Origin: Clostridia bacterium
GTDB lineage: Bacteria; Bacillota; Clostridia; Lachnospirales; Lachnospiraceae
NCBI GenBank assembly: GCA_910576325.1
Contig: CAJTIM010000012.1
Coordinates: 1-64,000, forward strand
Length of the DNA stretch: 64,000 nt
Direction: 5' to 3'
Numbering within the stretch: position 1 is the first letter of the stretch; each line of letters starts with the position of its first letter. Shown one piece after another: positions 7,829-15,910 of the stretch. Both the position numbers and the translations under genes were made by a program. Under the pieces are notes generated by a model. It was given only the letters and a program-made list of their open reading frames with translations. It did no database searches and had not been told where the DNA came from.

Positions 7829-8902
7829 ATGAAGAAGATGACAATGAAAAAATTACTGGCTCTTGGATGCGCTTTCGTACTTGCCTGCTCCATGCTCGGC
7901 TGCTCCGGCAAAACAGAAGAACCTGCCGCACCGGAGGAATCAGCGGATGCTCCTGCCGATACAAACGCAGACAGCGAAACTCCTTCCTCCGAAGGCTCCA
8001 AGGATTCCTACAGCATAGCAATTGTTAAGCAAATGGATCACGCTTCTCTGGATGAGATTGCAAACGCAGTCGCCGCCCGGCTTGACGCCATCGCCTCTGA
8101 AAAAGGCATCACCATTTCCCATGAGATCTATTCCGGCCAGGGCGACCAGACCACCTTAAAGCAGATCGGCGATCAGCTTATCACAGACAAGGTAGACGCT
8201 ATCATCCCAATCGCCACCCTCGCCGCTCAGGTCATGGTTTCCTGCGCAAAGGATACCAATACCCCCGTAGTCTTCGCCGCAATTTCCGATCCGGCAGAAG
8301 CAGGGCTGGTAGATATTGACTACGTAACCGGAACAAGCGATGCACTGAATACAAGCTTTATCCTGGATATGATGTTTGCACAGAACCCGGACATTGAAAA
8401 GGTAGGACTTCTCTACTCCCAGTCCGAGGCAAACTCCACCACTCCCATCGCAGAGGCAAAAGCATATCTGGAAGCCAAAAATATTTCCTACAGCGAGCAG
8501 CCTGCCGCAACCAGCGATGAAGTAATCGCCTGCGCTTCCGCGTTAATTGCAGAGGGCGTAGATGCTATCTTCACACCTACCGACAACGTAATCATGGCCT
8601 CCGAGCTTGCTATCTATGAAGATCTGGCAAAGGCCGGTATTCCCCACTACACAGGAGCCGATTCCTTTGTCCGCAACGGCGCCTTCACCACCTGCGGCGT
8701 AAACTACACGGATCTGGGAACTCAGACAGCAGACCTTGCCTTTGACGCCATCGTAAACGGAATGACCGATATGGACGATTTCTATCTCACCGAAGGCGGC
8801 ATCATCACCGTAAATACGGAAACCGCCGAAGTTCTGAACATTGATTACTCCGTATTTTCCGAAATGGGCGAAATCGTTGAAGTTATCACAACTGAGGATT
8901 AG
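7829..8902 (+). CDS. trpX: Substrate-binding lipoprotein of Trp ABC importer
   Basis: A 357-residue extracellular lipoprotein: signal peptide with lipobox SMLGC (Cys near residue 25), an acidic Ala/Glu linker, then a two-lobed binding domain of the COG2984 type (SIAIVKQMDHASLDEI, TPVVFAAISDPAEAGLV). It would deliver substrate to the permease and ATPase that follow. The T-box with a Trp specifier and the known trpXYZ family in Firmicutes point to tryptophan; the ligand itself is inferred. The ATG at 7829 follows AAAGGAG. A long hairpin after the gene may stabilise its message relative to the downstream genes. Confidence 0.85.
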   Translation: MKKMTMKKLLALGCAFVLACSMLGCSGKTEEPAAPEESADAPADTNADSETPSSEGSKDSYSIAIVKQMDHASLDEIANAVAARLDAIASEKGITISHEIYSGQGDQTTLKQIGDQLITDKVDAIIPIATLAAQVMVSCAKDTNTPVVFAAISDPAEAGLVDIDYVTGTSDALNTSFILDMMFAQNPDIEKVGLLYSQSEANSTTPIAEAKAYLEAKNISYSEQPAATSDEVIACASALIAEGVDAIFTPTDNVIMASELAIYEDLAKAGIPHYTGADSFVRNGAFTTCGVNYTDLGTQTADLAFDAIVNGMTDMDDFYLTEGGIITVNTETAEVLNIDYSVFSEMGEIVEVITTED

Positions 8903-8913
8903 TCAAAAAACGC

Positions 8914-8974
8914 TCGGCTTTTCCGCCTTCCGTCCATCAGATAAATGATACTGATGGGGAAGCGGAAAAGCCGA
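8914..8974 (+). other. Intercistronic stem-loop between trpX and trpY
   Basis: Arms 8914-8940 and 8951-8974 pair over more than 20 bp, including TCGGCTTTTCCG against CGGAAAAGCCGA, with small bulges and a 10-base loop. No T run follows, so it is more likely a 3' stabiliser or partial attenuator that raises trpX over trpY than a full terminator. It also covers a spurious upstream start for trpY. Confidence 0.6.
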
Positions 8975-9013
8975 CGGCTTATTTCACCGGATTGTAAGGA
9001 AAGGAGAAATACT

Positions 9014-9919
9014 GTGCTCTACATTACACAAACAGCCCTGGAACTGGGCTTTCTCTATGCTCTGGTAGCAATGGCTTTATTCTTAAGCTACCGTATTCTG
9101 GATATTGCGGATCTGACCACAGACGGCTGCTTTGTCCTGGGCGCCGCCGTATCCGTGACCCTGGCCGCCTCCGGGCATCCCCTGCTTGCCATTCCCGCCG
9201 CCATGATTGCAGGCATGGCCGCAGGCTTTGTAACCGCATTTCTTCAGACAAAGCTCGGCGTTCCCTCCATACTGGCCGGCATCGTCACCAACATGGGCCT
9301 CTACACCGTGAACCTTATGGTCATGGGCTGGAGCGCCAACGTAAGCCTTCTGAAATCCGAAACCATCTTCACCCTCTTCGAAAACACAGGCATCGGCGGA
9401 GCCTGGAACGAAGCTCTGCTTGCCGGATTCATCACAATCCTCATGGGCGTCCTGCTGATCCTGTTCCTGGGAACCCGGCTGGGCCTCTCCATCCGCGCCA
9501 CCGGCGACAACATGGACATGGTACGGGCTTCCTCCATCAATCCCGCCTTCACCATCACCGTGGGCCTGTGCGTGGCAAACGCCATGACCGCCCTCTCCGG
9601 CGCTATGGTCGGGCAATACCAGAACGCAGCCGACATCAACGGCGGAACCGGCATCGTAGTCATCGGCCTGGCCTGCCTCATCATAGGCGAAACCGTACTG
9701 GGCCGCCGCACACTGGTCAAAGGAGCCATAGCCGCCATCGTCGGCTCCGCAATCTACCGGCTCATCTACGCCATCGTACTATACACCAAAATAATGCCCG
9801 TCCAGGGCCTCCGGCTCATCACCGCAGTCATCGTAGCCCTGGCCATCGCATTCCCAACCATAAAAAACTGGGTTCTCTTCGAGAAGCGAAAAGCCGCAGC
9901 CCGGAAAGGAGGCAAATAA
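9014..9919 (+). CDS. trpY: Permease of Trp-type ABC importer
   Basis: About 301 residues with eight or more membrane helices, of the COG4120 permease type (LSYRILDIADLTTDGCFVLG near the N-terminus is a family signature). The GTG start at 9014 follows GAAAGGAG. An ATG at 8945 would add 23 residues, but those are encoded by the intercistronic hairpin and lack a ribosome site. The gene ends one base before trpZ begins. Third codon positions are nearly all C or A, much more so than in trpX (see findings). Confidence 0.85.
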   Translation: MLYITQTALELGFLYALVAMALFLSYRILDIADLTTDGCFVLGAAVSVTLAASGHPLLAIPAAMIAGMAAGFVTAFLQTKLGVPSILAGIVTNMGLYTVNLMVMGWSANVSLLKSETIFTLFENTGIGGAWNEALLAGFITILMGVLLILFLGTRLGLSIRATGDNMDMVRASSINPAFTITVGLCVANAMTALSGAMVGQYQNAADINGGTGIVVIGLACLIIGETVLGRRTLVKGAIAAIVGSAIYRLIYAIVLYTKIMPVQGLRLITAVIVALAIAFPTIKNWVLFEKRKAAARKGGK

Positions 9920-9920
9920 C

Positions 9921-10721
9921 ATGCTGGATCTTAAAAACATCTCCAAAACCTTCAATCCCGGAACCGTCAACGCCAAAAAAGCCATTTCCGACCTGTCCCT
10001 CCATCTGGACAACGGCGACTTCGTCACAATCATCGGCTCCAACGGCGCAGGCAAATCCACCATGTTCAACGCCATCGCAGGCGCCTTCTATGTAGACGAG
10101 GGTTCCATATCCGTAGACGGAAAAGACATCACCTTTCTCCCCGAATACAAGCGCAGCCACTTCATCGGCCGCTTATTCCAGGACCCCCTAAAGGGCACGG
10201 CCCCCACCATGACCATAGAAGAAAACATGGCCCTGGCCTACCTGCGCAACACCGAAGGCTCCTCCCCTTTCAGCCGCATCTCCAAAAAAGATAAAGCCTT
10301 CTTCCAAGAACAGCTATCCCTCCTGGAAATGGGCCTGGAAGATCGCCTGAAACAGCCCGTAGGCCTCCTCTCCGGCGGCCAGCGCCAGGCTCTGACCCTC
10401 CTCATGTCAACAATGGTTCCTCCAAAGCTCCTTCTCCTGGACGAACACACCGCCGCCCTAGATCCCGGCACCGCCGAAAAAGTCCTCGACCTGACAAAAA
10501 CCATAACAGCCCGCAATCACATCACCTGCCTCATGATAACTCACAACATGAAACAGGCTTTAGAGCTAGGCAACCGCACCCTCCTGATGTCCGACGGCAG
10601 CATCGTCCTGGACGTAGGCGGCGAAGAACGCTCCCACCTAACCAAAGAAGATCTCCTCTCCCGCTTCAAAGCCGGAACCGGCCAAGAACTGGACAACGAC
10701 CGAATCCTCCTATCCCAATAA
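9921..10721 (+). CDS. trpZ: ATPase of Trp-type ABC importer
   Basis: A 266-residue ABC ATPase with Walker A GSNGAGKST (near residue 37), signature LLSGGQRQAL (near 150) and Walker B LLLLDEHTAALD (near 172), closest to COG1101. It energises import by TrpX and TrpY; the ATG at 9921 follows a GGAGG site in the end of trpY. It closes the T-box operon. Third positions are almost wholly C or A, and the bias appears to rise toward the 3' end. Confidence 0.85.
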   Translation: MLDLKNISKTFNPGTVNAKKAISDLSLHLDNGDFVTIIGSNGAGKSTMFNAIAGAFYVDEGSISVDGKDITFLPEYKRSHFIGRLFQDPLKGTAPTMTIEENMALAYLRNTEGSSPFSRISKKDKAFFQEQLSLLEMGLEDRLKQPVGLLSGGQRQALTLLMSTMVPPKLLLLDEHTAALDPGTAEKVLDLTKTITARNHITCLMITHNMKQALELGNRTLLMSDGSIVLDVGGEERSHLTKEDLLSRFKAGTGQELDNDRILLSQ

Positions 10722-10735
10722 CCCACCCCCCAAAG

Positions 10736-10809
10736 CCTCGCCCAAAATGGGGCGGTGACATAAGAAAACATTTGGGGCGAGGGTCGGCGTAGCGTCAAGC
10801 TGCGCCGAC
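10736..10809 (+). terminator. Tandem hairpins ending the trp operon
   Basis: Two stems in a row: CCTCGCCCAAAATG (10736-10749) with CATTTGGGGCGAGG (10769-10782), then GTCGGCG (10783-10789) with CGCCGAC (10803-10809). No T run follows either. They sit exactly at the edge between the C-rich trp genes and the recombinase remnant, so they may act as a terminator, an element boundary, or both. Confidence 0.45.
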
Positions 10810-11110
10810 TTTCGCATTATTTTTGTCTTGGGCAGTTTGCCGGAAATATTGTCCTCGTAAATCCTCTTGAAGATCACCCACTCGGACGGGTTATTCCAGA
10901 CCTTTTTCTTGCTCTTGAACAATGGCTTGCTGGTCTTGAAATGATCGTATGGCCCAGGTAGCCTTAATTTTCTTGCTGGTGTCCTTGGCGAACATCTCAT
11001 TAAATACGTTGCTGATTGCGGTAAACTCGCTATCTCCCTTTATGCTGTCCCCCCGTCATTCACGGCGATAAAGTGGACACCATATTCTGGAAATACCATT
11101 TCACTAATAT
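10795..11110 (-). pseudogene. Degraded large serine recombinase
   Basis: Frames on the - strand spell out pieces of the resolvase-type N-terminal domain and adjacent region of a large serine recombinase. About 11105-11051 gives PEYGVHFIAVNDGG; after a frameshift, 11046-10891 gives DSIKGDSEFTAISNVFNEM and AKDTSKKIKATW; a third frame near 10882-10795 gives FKRIYEDNISGKL, a motif from further along the same family. The catalytic Ser region and zinc-ribbon part are absent. It is a relic of a Tn4451- or Tn5397-like integrative element and probably marks one side of the accessory block that follows. 11111-11245 shows only a T-rich hairpin next to the PadR gene. Confidence 0.65.
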
Positions 11111-11245
11111 AGACAAGACCACAAATTAAATTGTGAAGCAGGCTGCTGACATTTTGCACCTGCACTATGAAATAACAACAAAAGGGGAAGAAAACCACAC
11201 ATTATTGTGGTTTCCTTCCCCTTTTGCGCGTTTGAGAATTAGCCT

Positions 11246-11770
11246 CTAAAATCGTTTTTTCAATTCCTCAATCCAAATTCCAATCGTTTCAGCCAAGACA
11301 AATTGCTGACGCAAAACCGCCATACCGATTTCGGGAACCTCCGGCGCGTTTTCTTTTTCCCGAAGGTTTTCTTCCAGATATGTTTTCAAATCCTGCACAT
11401 TTTTTTCAATGCTGGCAACGCAGGATTTTTGCATTGCCAAAGGAACGCTGTCCAAATTTACAATTACAGCATTGAAATCCAGGAACATACGGATAGGCTG
11501 GGCGGAGAGTTCCCCCATCAGCCGTTCAAATTCCTGTTCACCGCTGGCCGTCAGCGAGTACACCGCTTTTTCCGGCATATTATTTTCCCGCATGGGGACA
11601 CTTTGGAGCAGCCCCTTTTCCTCTAGCTGAATGACCTTTTTGTAGATAGACGGTGTACTGATTTTTACCCATTTTGAAATATTGCGGTATTCTACCAGCT
11701 TTTGAATGTCGTAGGCACTCAACGGCTGCTTTTTAAGCATCCCAAGGACAATCAAATCTATTGTTGCCAT
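11246..11770 (-). CDS. PadR-family transcriptional regulator
   Basis: About 174 residues. The N-terminal winged helix (residues 1-85, LIVLGMLKKQPLSAYDIQKLV, then STPSIYKKVIQLEEKGLL) is typical of PadR. The C-terminal Vir-like helical part ends WIEELKKRF. The start is ATG at 11770 after AAAGGGG; an upstream ATG at 11797 lies inside the operator. It is divergent from the MATE pump gene, and the intergenic palindromes make it the likely repressor of that pump and of itself, relieved by a toxic compound, as known for PadR/LmrR systems. Confidence 0.85.
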   Translation of the reverse strand: MATIDLIVLGMLKKQPLSAYDIQKLVEYRNISKWVKISTPSIYKKVIQLEEKGLLQSVPMRENNMPEKAVYSLTASGEQEFERLMGELSAQPIRMFLDFNAVIVNLDSVPLAMQKSCVASIEKNVQDLKTYLEENLREKENAPEVPEIGMAVLRQQFVLAETIGIWIEELKKRF

Positions 11771-11790
11771 GAAGATTTCCCCTTTCGCAC

Positions 11791-11851
11791 TTGACAAGTA
11801 CTATAAATTATAGTAGTATGTGTTGGCTGGCTGCTACTATAAAATATACTA
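11791..11851 (+). promoter_or_regulatory. MATE promoter with PadR-type operators
   Basis: TTGACA (11791-11796), a 17-base spacer and TAGTAT (11814-11819). The palindrome TACTATAAATTATAGTA (11799-11815) fills the spacer, and a related imperfect copy TACTATAAAATATACTA lies at 11835-11851. A protein bound there would block the polymerase directly. That the divergent PadR binds both sites is inferred. Confidence 0.7.
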
Positions 11852-11890
11852 CTTCACATTACACTAGCTGTCAAGAGAAAGGAGCAATTT

Positions 11891-13267
11891 ATGGACGGAA
11901 ACAAAAAAATGGCGCTTCTGGGGAGTGCGCCAATTCCCAAAACTCTCCTGGCGCTGGGCATCCCAACGATGATTGGTATGCTCATTAACGCCCTTTACAA
12001 TCTGATAGACACCTATTTTGTAGGCGGGCTGGGAACCGACCAGATGGGCGCGATCACAGTTGCCTTCCCCCTGGGACAGATTGTTGTTGGCCTGGGCCTG
12101 CTGTTCGGAAACGGCGCTGCCGCCTATCTGTCCAGACTACTGGGCCGGGGCGATAAGGACACGGCGAACAAGGTTGCGAGTACGGCCATCTACAGCGGCG
12201 TTTCCATTGGCGCAGTCGTGATCCTGCTCTCCGTTATCTTTCTGGAACCGGTTTTGAAACAAGCTGGCGCAATCGAAAGCGTGATGCCCTATGCAATCAC
12301 TTACACACGCATCTATATCGTGTTCTCCATTTTCAACGTATTCAATGTCACCATGAACAACATCGTTTCCAGCGAGGGGGAGGCGAAAACGGCTATGTGT
12401 GCGCTGATGGCTGGCGCGGTGTTGAATGTGATATTAGACCCTGTTTTCGTCTACGCGCTGAACCTCGGTGTAGCTGGCGCGGCGATTGCGACAGCGATTT
12501 CCCAAATCGTTTCCACATTGGTTTATCTGTATTACATACTCCGCAAAAAGAGCGTGTTCAGCTTTAGTATTAAAGAATGTTGCTTTGCAAAAGAGATTAT
12601 GTCCGAAATTTTGAAAATCGGTATTCCCACGCTGATTTTCCAACTTCTGACCAGTCTTTCCATCAGCATGATAAACAGTGCTGCCAAGGATTACGGAGGT
12701 TCCGCACTGGCCGCAATGGGACCGGTCACAAAAATCATGTCCATGGGGACACTGATAGTCTTTGGCTTTCTGAAAGGATTTCAGCCAATCGCCGGATTTA
12801 GCTATGGGGCAAAAAAATTTGACCGGCTGCGAGAGGCTATCAAAACTGCTATCCTCTGTTCTACTGCCTTTTGTGTCATTTTTGGTGTTATTGCCGCTGT
12901 ATTCTCTACGCAGATTGTATCCCTTTTCACAAAGGAAGATGCGGAGATGGTTCGTGTCGGTTCTATTGCGCTACGGGCAAACGGCCTCTCTTTTGTCCTT
13001 TTTGGTTTTTACACAGTCTATTCCTTCCTGTTCCTTGTGATGGGAAAAGCCACAGAGGGCTGCATCCTCGGCGCTTGCCGTCAGGGGATTTGTTTTATCC
13101 CTGCTATTCTGATACTTCCAGCGGTTTGGGGATTAAGCGGCATTCTCTACGCACAGCCGATAGCAGACATTATTTCAGCTATTGTCACCGCAGTTATGGC
13201 GGTTCGGCTACACAGAGAATTGCGGATAGCAGGAGCCCATATTTCCATTCCATCCCCGGAGCATTGA
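11891..13267 (+). CDS. MATE-family multidrug efflux transporter
   Basis: A 458-residue, 12-helix membrane protein of the MATE/NorM-MepA family (ALGIPTMIGMLINALYNLID at the N-terminus, then the repeat half starting near residue 240). It exports cationic drugs or natural compounds with Na+ or H+ exchange. The ATG at 11891 follows GAAAGGAG. It forms a regulator-pump pair with the divergent PadR gene, inside the accessory block bounded by mobile-element remnants. Substrate unknown. Confidence 0.88.
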   Translation: MDGNKKMALLGSAPIPKTLLALGIPTMIGMLINALYNLIDTYFVGGLGTDQMGAITVAFPLGQIVVGLGLLFGNGAAAYLSRLLGRGDKDTANKVASTAIYSGVSIGAVVILLSVIFLEPVLKQAGAIESVMPYAITYTRIYIVFSIFNVFNVTMNNIVSSEGEAKTAMCALMAGAVLNVILDPVFVYALNLGVAGAAIATAISQIVSTLVYLYYILRKKSVFSFSIKECCFAKEIMSEILKIGIPTLIFQLLTSLSISMINSAAKDYGGSALAAMGPVTKIMSMGTLIVFGFLKGFQPIAGFSYGAKKFDRLREAIKTAILCSTAFCVIFGVIAAVFSTQIVSLFTKEDAEMVRVGSIALRANGLSFVLFGFYTVYSFLFLVMGKATEGCILGACRQGICFIPAILILPAVWGLSGILYAQPIADIISAIVTAVMAVRLHRELRIAGAHISIPSPEH

Positions 13268-13285
13268 TAACATAAGGTGGTGCAA

Positions 13286-13450
13286 ATGAACGCAACACAA
13301 AATTGTTCTCACTGGATATGCTGTCCTGCCTGTGGCGGAAAGACCCGAATAAAAGTATACGAAGATATAGGAACCGTCCCTACAGTTATCGGCTTTGCAT
13401 TTGAAAAGTCGTGGCTATGTCCGATAAAGAGCGGCGGCTTTGAGAAATGA
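13286..13450 (+). CDS. Cysteine-rich KTR-like small protein, probably truncated
   Basis: A 54-residue frame. It begins like the small 'cysteine-rich KTR' proteins of conjugative elements (CPACGGKTRIKVYED with its Cys-x2-Cys), but after residue 28 the usual FPLYCPKC second Cys pair is missing and replaced by unrelated sequence. ATG at 13286 follows AAGGTGG. It is probably a 3'-truncated relic from the same mobile background as the recombinase and replication-protein fragments. A predicted - strand RNA overlaps its 3' end. Confidence 0.5.
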   Translation: MNATQNCSHWICCPACGGKTRIKVYEDIGTVPTVIGFAFEKSWLCPIKSGGFEK

Positions 13451-13543
13451 AAACCGCCGCATGGAATAAAATATAGGCATGGGGAATCGGCCTGCCCAGC
13501 AGCGGTTTTTTTCTTTTCTGCCGCTGGGCAGATCATTTACTTT
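13425..13543 (-). ncRNA. Candidate small RNA from the orphan regulator-type promoter
   Basis: A - strand transcript starting about 7 bases after the -10 at 13555-13550 would contain the hairpin 13531-13492 (CTGCCCAGC stem with an A-rich loop). It would end at the stem GCGGCGG/CCGCCGC (13460-13431), followed by TCTTTATC. Its length would be about 120 bases, overlapping the end of the KTR-like frame. A reading frame from the ATG at 13536 exists but has no ribosome site and no recognisable product. Prediction only. Confidence 0.35.
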
Positions 13544-13549
13544 AGAGAT

Positions 13550-13583
13550 ATAATAAGAGAAGTTTTTGAAGATTTCATAGAGA
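13550..13583 (-). promoter_or_regulatory. Orphan TCT-N8-TCT promoter (nis-box-like)
   Basis: On the - strand TCT-CTATGAAA-TCT (13583-13570) is followed 14 bases later by TATTAT (13555-13550). The same arrangement, with almost the same sequence, stands before the immunity transporter operon at 18156-18123. Here no convincing gene follows it. Confidence 0.5.
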
Positions 13584-13592
13584 TTTGCAAAA

Positions 13593-13617
13593 ATGGGTGG
13601 CCGTAAAAGCCACCCAT
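13593..13617 (-). terminator. Terminator of the two-component operon
   Basis: Stem ATGGGTGGC (13617-13609 on -) with GCCACCCAT (13601-13593) and a 7-base loop, followed on the - strand by TTTTTGC. A standard Rho-independent terminator directly after the histidine kinase gene. Confidence 0.75.
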
Positions 13618-13621
13618 CCTA

Positions 13622-14977
13622 TCAAAATGGAATTTTCAAAATTACTTTTGCACCGCCTGTACTTTTGGAGTTTTCTAAGACAAGCTCACCACTATGTTGT
13701 TCCATAATGGATTTTGCAATATATAGGCCCATACCAAAGTGCATCTTTGAATTACGGCTTTGGTCGTCCATAAAGAATTGTTCTTGCGCGTGCTGCAACG
13801 CTTCGTTAGAAAATCCTTCCCCCTCGTCCGTGACTGAAATTTCAACGAAATTGTCTTTTCCGCAGACATCTATATGAAGTGTTCCATCTTGCGGGGAATA
13901 GTCCAACGCATTATTTACCACATTTTGAATGGCACGTCCTAACAAAACCTTATCTGCGGTTAGTTGCATCGGGATGTCGGACGTACTCATTCGCAAATGA
14001 ATTTCTTTTGTCCTGCACAAAGCATCTATTGATACTTTCACTTGCTTTAGATAATCAGGAAGATTAAAGATTTCTTTATTAAGCTGATACCCTGTTGAAG
14101 CCGTAGACAGGTCTATCAGGGTTTTAACATAAACTTGCATCTGCGTATAGCTGTCTGTGATGTAGTCAGCACATTCCTGTTGTTCTATTGTTAAGTCAGT
14201 ATCGTACAACAATTCCGTATTGCCTCGGATGATGGTTAGCGGTGTCTTGAGATCATGGGCTAATGCAGAAATCTGTTCTTGCCGCAGTTTGTCGGCCTGC
14301 CATTGTTCTGTAAGCGATTTTTTTAGTGCTAATTTCATGTGATTGAGTGCGTCAAGAGTTAAGTCGATTTCATATAAATAGCTTTTTTCAACCTCAAAAT
14401 TCAAATCCTGCTGCTCAATTTTCTTTACAGCAGTCAGCAATTTATCCATTTTGTTCCCAAGGTATTTCCCGAATAGATATGACAAAACAATCAAGAAAAG
14501 CAGAATTTCCAATATAATGACAGCAATTAAAACCCAATCTGCCGAAGAAAATATTCTATGCAACAGTGGATTGCTGAATTGGGCGGTCATTCTATACCTT
14601 AAAATCAGTATTTCGTCAGTCCTGTCTATTACAGCATACAGATAAGGCTTGCTGCTTGTCTGATTGTTCACAATGCACATTTTCCAAACGGAAGCTGGTT
14701 CTTCCTGAGCGAGCGAACCGCCAATATACTTTCCGTCTTTTGTGAAAAGGGCATATTCACAAAGAGGTGGTATTTCATTTTCTGTAATCCGATCTGTGGA
14801 TTGTAAACTTCCCCTCGCATTTTCTATTTCTGCGCTCATTCTATTTATTGGGTATATAAATCCAATTTCAACTCCAAATAGATAGAAGACTATGTTGACA
14901 AAAGCAACCAGAAAGACACCAAGCGCAAGAAATATCGCATACTTCATAAAAACAGTACGCAGTTTTCTTACACCCAT
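13622..14977 (-). CDS. Sensor histidine kinase of lantibiotic-type system
   Basis: A 451-residue membrane kinase: one helix near residues 12-34, an extracellular sensor part of about 110 residues, a second helix near 148-172, a HAMP-like linker, the phosphoacceptor box ALAHDLKTPLTIIRGN, and an HATPase domain with NVVNNALDYSP (N box), DEGEGF and GMGLYIAKSIM. It overlaps the response regulator gene by 10 bp. The neighbouring transporter suggests it senses a lantibiotic or similar cationic peptide, as NisK, SpaK and CprK do; this is inferred from context. Confidence 0.85.
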   Translation of the reverse strand: MGVRKLRTVFMKYAIFLALGVFLVAFVNIVFYLFGVEIGFIYPINRMSAEIENARGSLQSTDRITENEIPPLCEYALFTKDGKYIGGSLAQEEPASVWKMCIVNNQTSSKPYLYAVIDRTDEILILRYRMTAQFSNPLLHRIFSSADWVLIAVIILEILLFLIVLSYLFGKYLGNKMDKLLTAVKKIEQQDLNFEVEKSYLYEIDLTLDALNHMKLALKKSLTEQWQADKLRQEQISALAHDLKTPLTIIRGNTELLYDTDLTIEQQECADYITDSYTQMQVYVKTLIDLSTASTGYQLNKEIFNLPDYLKQVKVSIDALCRTKEIHLRMSTSDIPMQLTADKVLLGRAIQNVVNNALDYSPQDGTLHIDVCGKDNFVEISVTDEGEGFSNEALQHAQEQFFMDDQSRNSKMHFGMGLYIAKSIMEQHSGELVLENSKSTGGAKVILKIPF

Positions 14978-15627
14978 TTATAGCCAACCCCCCAAATTGT
15001 TTTAATCGTTGACAAGTGAAATTCAGCTAACTTCCCGCGTATATTCTTAATGTGAGTAGAGATAACAGAACTATCACTTTCTCCGTCAAATCCAAAGACC
15101 GCCTCATAGATTTGCTCCCGCGTAAATGTTTGTCCATGATGCCGCGCCAGATATTCGCATATTTCGTACTCACTTTTTGTCAACGGAACCTTTTTTGAGT
15201 TGATTTCAGCTTCTTTTGCATTGAGGTGGAAAATGACGCCGGATATTGAAAAGCTGTTTTTCTTTTCTCTTACATCACGCCGCAAGTGAGCATTTACCCG
15301 CGCTCTAAGTTCGTTTGTCCCAAACGGCTTAGTAATATAGTCATCTGCTCCAAGTCCTAATCCCTGAACAATTTCACTTTCCTGCGTTTTTGCAGTAAGG
15401 AAAATGATTGGGCAATCTACACGGTCGCGGATTTGATTGCAGAGGTTAAAACCATCAATTTCCGGCATCATAACATCCAGCAAAATCAAGCCAAACTTTG
15501 AAAAATCCATTTCTGTGACTGCCTTGGCATTTGATTGTAGTGTAACTAAGTGCTGATCTTTTTCTAAAACACGCCTGACAAGCCGGAGCATAGCAATATC
15601 ATCGTCCACTACTAATATATGTGCCAT
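14968..15627 (-). CDS. OmpR-family response regulator
   Basis: A 219-residue regulator with a receiver domain (acidic pocket VDDD near residue 8, phosphorylated Asp in LILLDVMMPEIDG near 50, Lys in TKPF near 99) and an OmpR winged helix (YEAVFGFDGESDSSVISTHIKNIR). ATG at 15627 follows GAGAGGTGAG. It probably binds the TCT-N8-TCT boxes at 18143-18156 and 13570-13583; this follows from the known nis-box rule, not from direct proof. Confidence 0.88.
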   Translation of the reverse strand: MAHILVVDDDIAMLRLVRRVLEKDQHLVTLQSNAKAVTEMDFSKFGLILLDVMMPEIDGFNLCNQIRDRVDCPIIFLTAKTQESEIVQGLGLGADDYITKPFGTNELRARVNAHLRRDVREKKNSFSISGVIFHLNAKEAEINSKKVPLTKSEYEICEYLARHHGQTFTREQIYEAVFGFDGESDSSVISTHIKNIRGKLAEFHLSTIKTIWGVGYKWV

Positions 15628-15665
15628 TATCTCACCTCTCTGTCTTGATTTGTATATCCTGCTTG

Positions 15666-15893
15666 CTACAAATACGCTATAAGTTCCACCAATACAATTT
15701 CAGGCCGATTATTGAAACGAAGCGGTATGATGCCGTTTCCAAGGCCACGGCTGACAACCATGTTTGTGCCGCCGCCTGTATAAAGGCCAGCATCGTACTT
15801 TGGGAAAAATCCCTGATTGGGAGCAACCAGCCAAGAAATTCCCTGCCACAGTCCGCAGCACAAGAACCAAATAATATCGCCCAACCAATTCAT
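15666..15893 (-). pseudogene. YccF N-terminus fused to metallophosphoesterase C-terminus
   Basis: A 75-residue frame starting at ATG 15893 after GGAGGT. The first 20 residues (MNWLGDIIWFLCCGLWQGIS) are the start of a YccF-family membrane protein, which often follows lantibiotic-immunity permease genes. The rest (LVAPNQGFFPKYDAGLYTGG, then VVSRGLGNGIIPLRFNNRPE) reads as the C-terminal end of a YkuE-type metallophosphoesterase, without the metal-binding histidine and aspartate motifs. The two halves are in one frame, so an internal deletion probably joined two adjacent genes. It is unlikely to have phosphoesterase activity, and the short membrane peptide may or may not be stable. Confidence 0.55.
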
Positions 15894-15910
15894 CAGTTCT
15901 ACCTCCACTC

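Noticed and set aside
8945..9013. Upstream ATG for the trpY permease
   Set aside because: The extra 23 residues are encoded by the intercistronic hairpin; the GTG at 9014 has a strong ribosome site and gives the family's usual N-terminus.
13309..13536. 75-residue frame on - antisense to the KTR-like gene
   Set aside because: No ribosome site before the ATG at 13536 and no recognisable product; the RNA structure there is better explained as hairpins.
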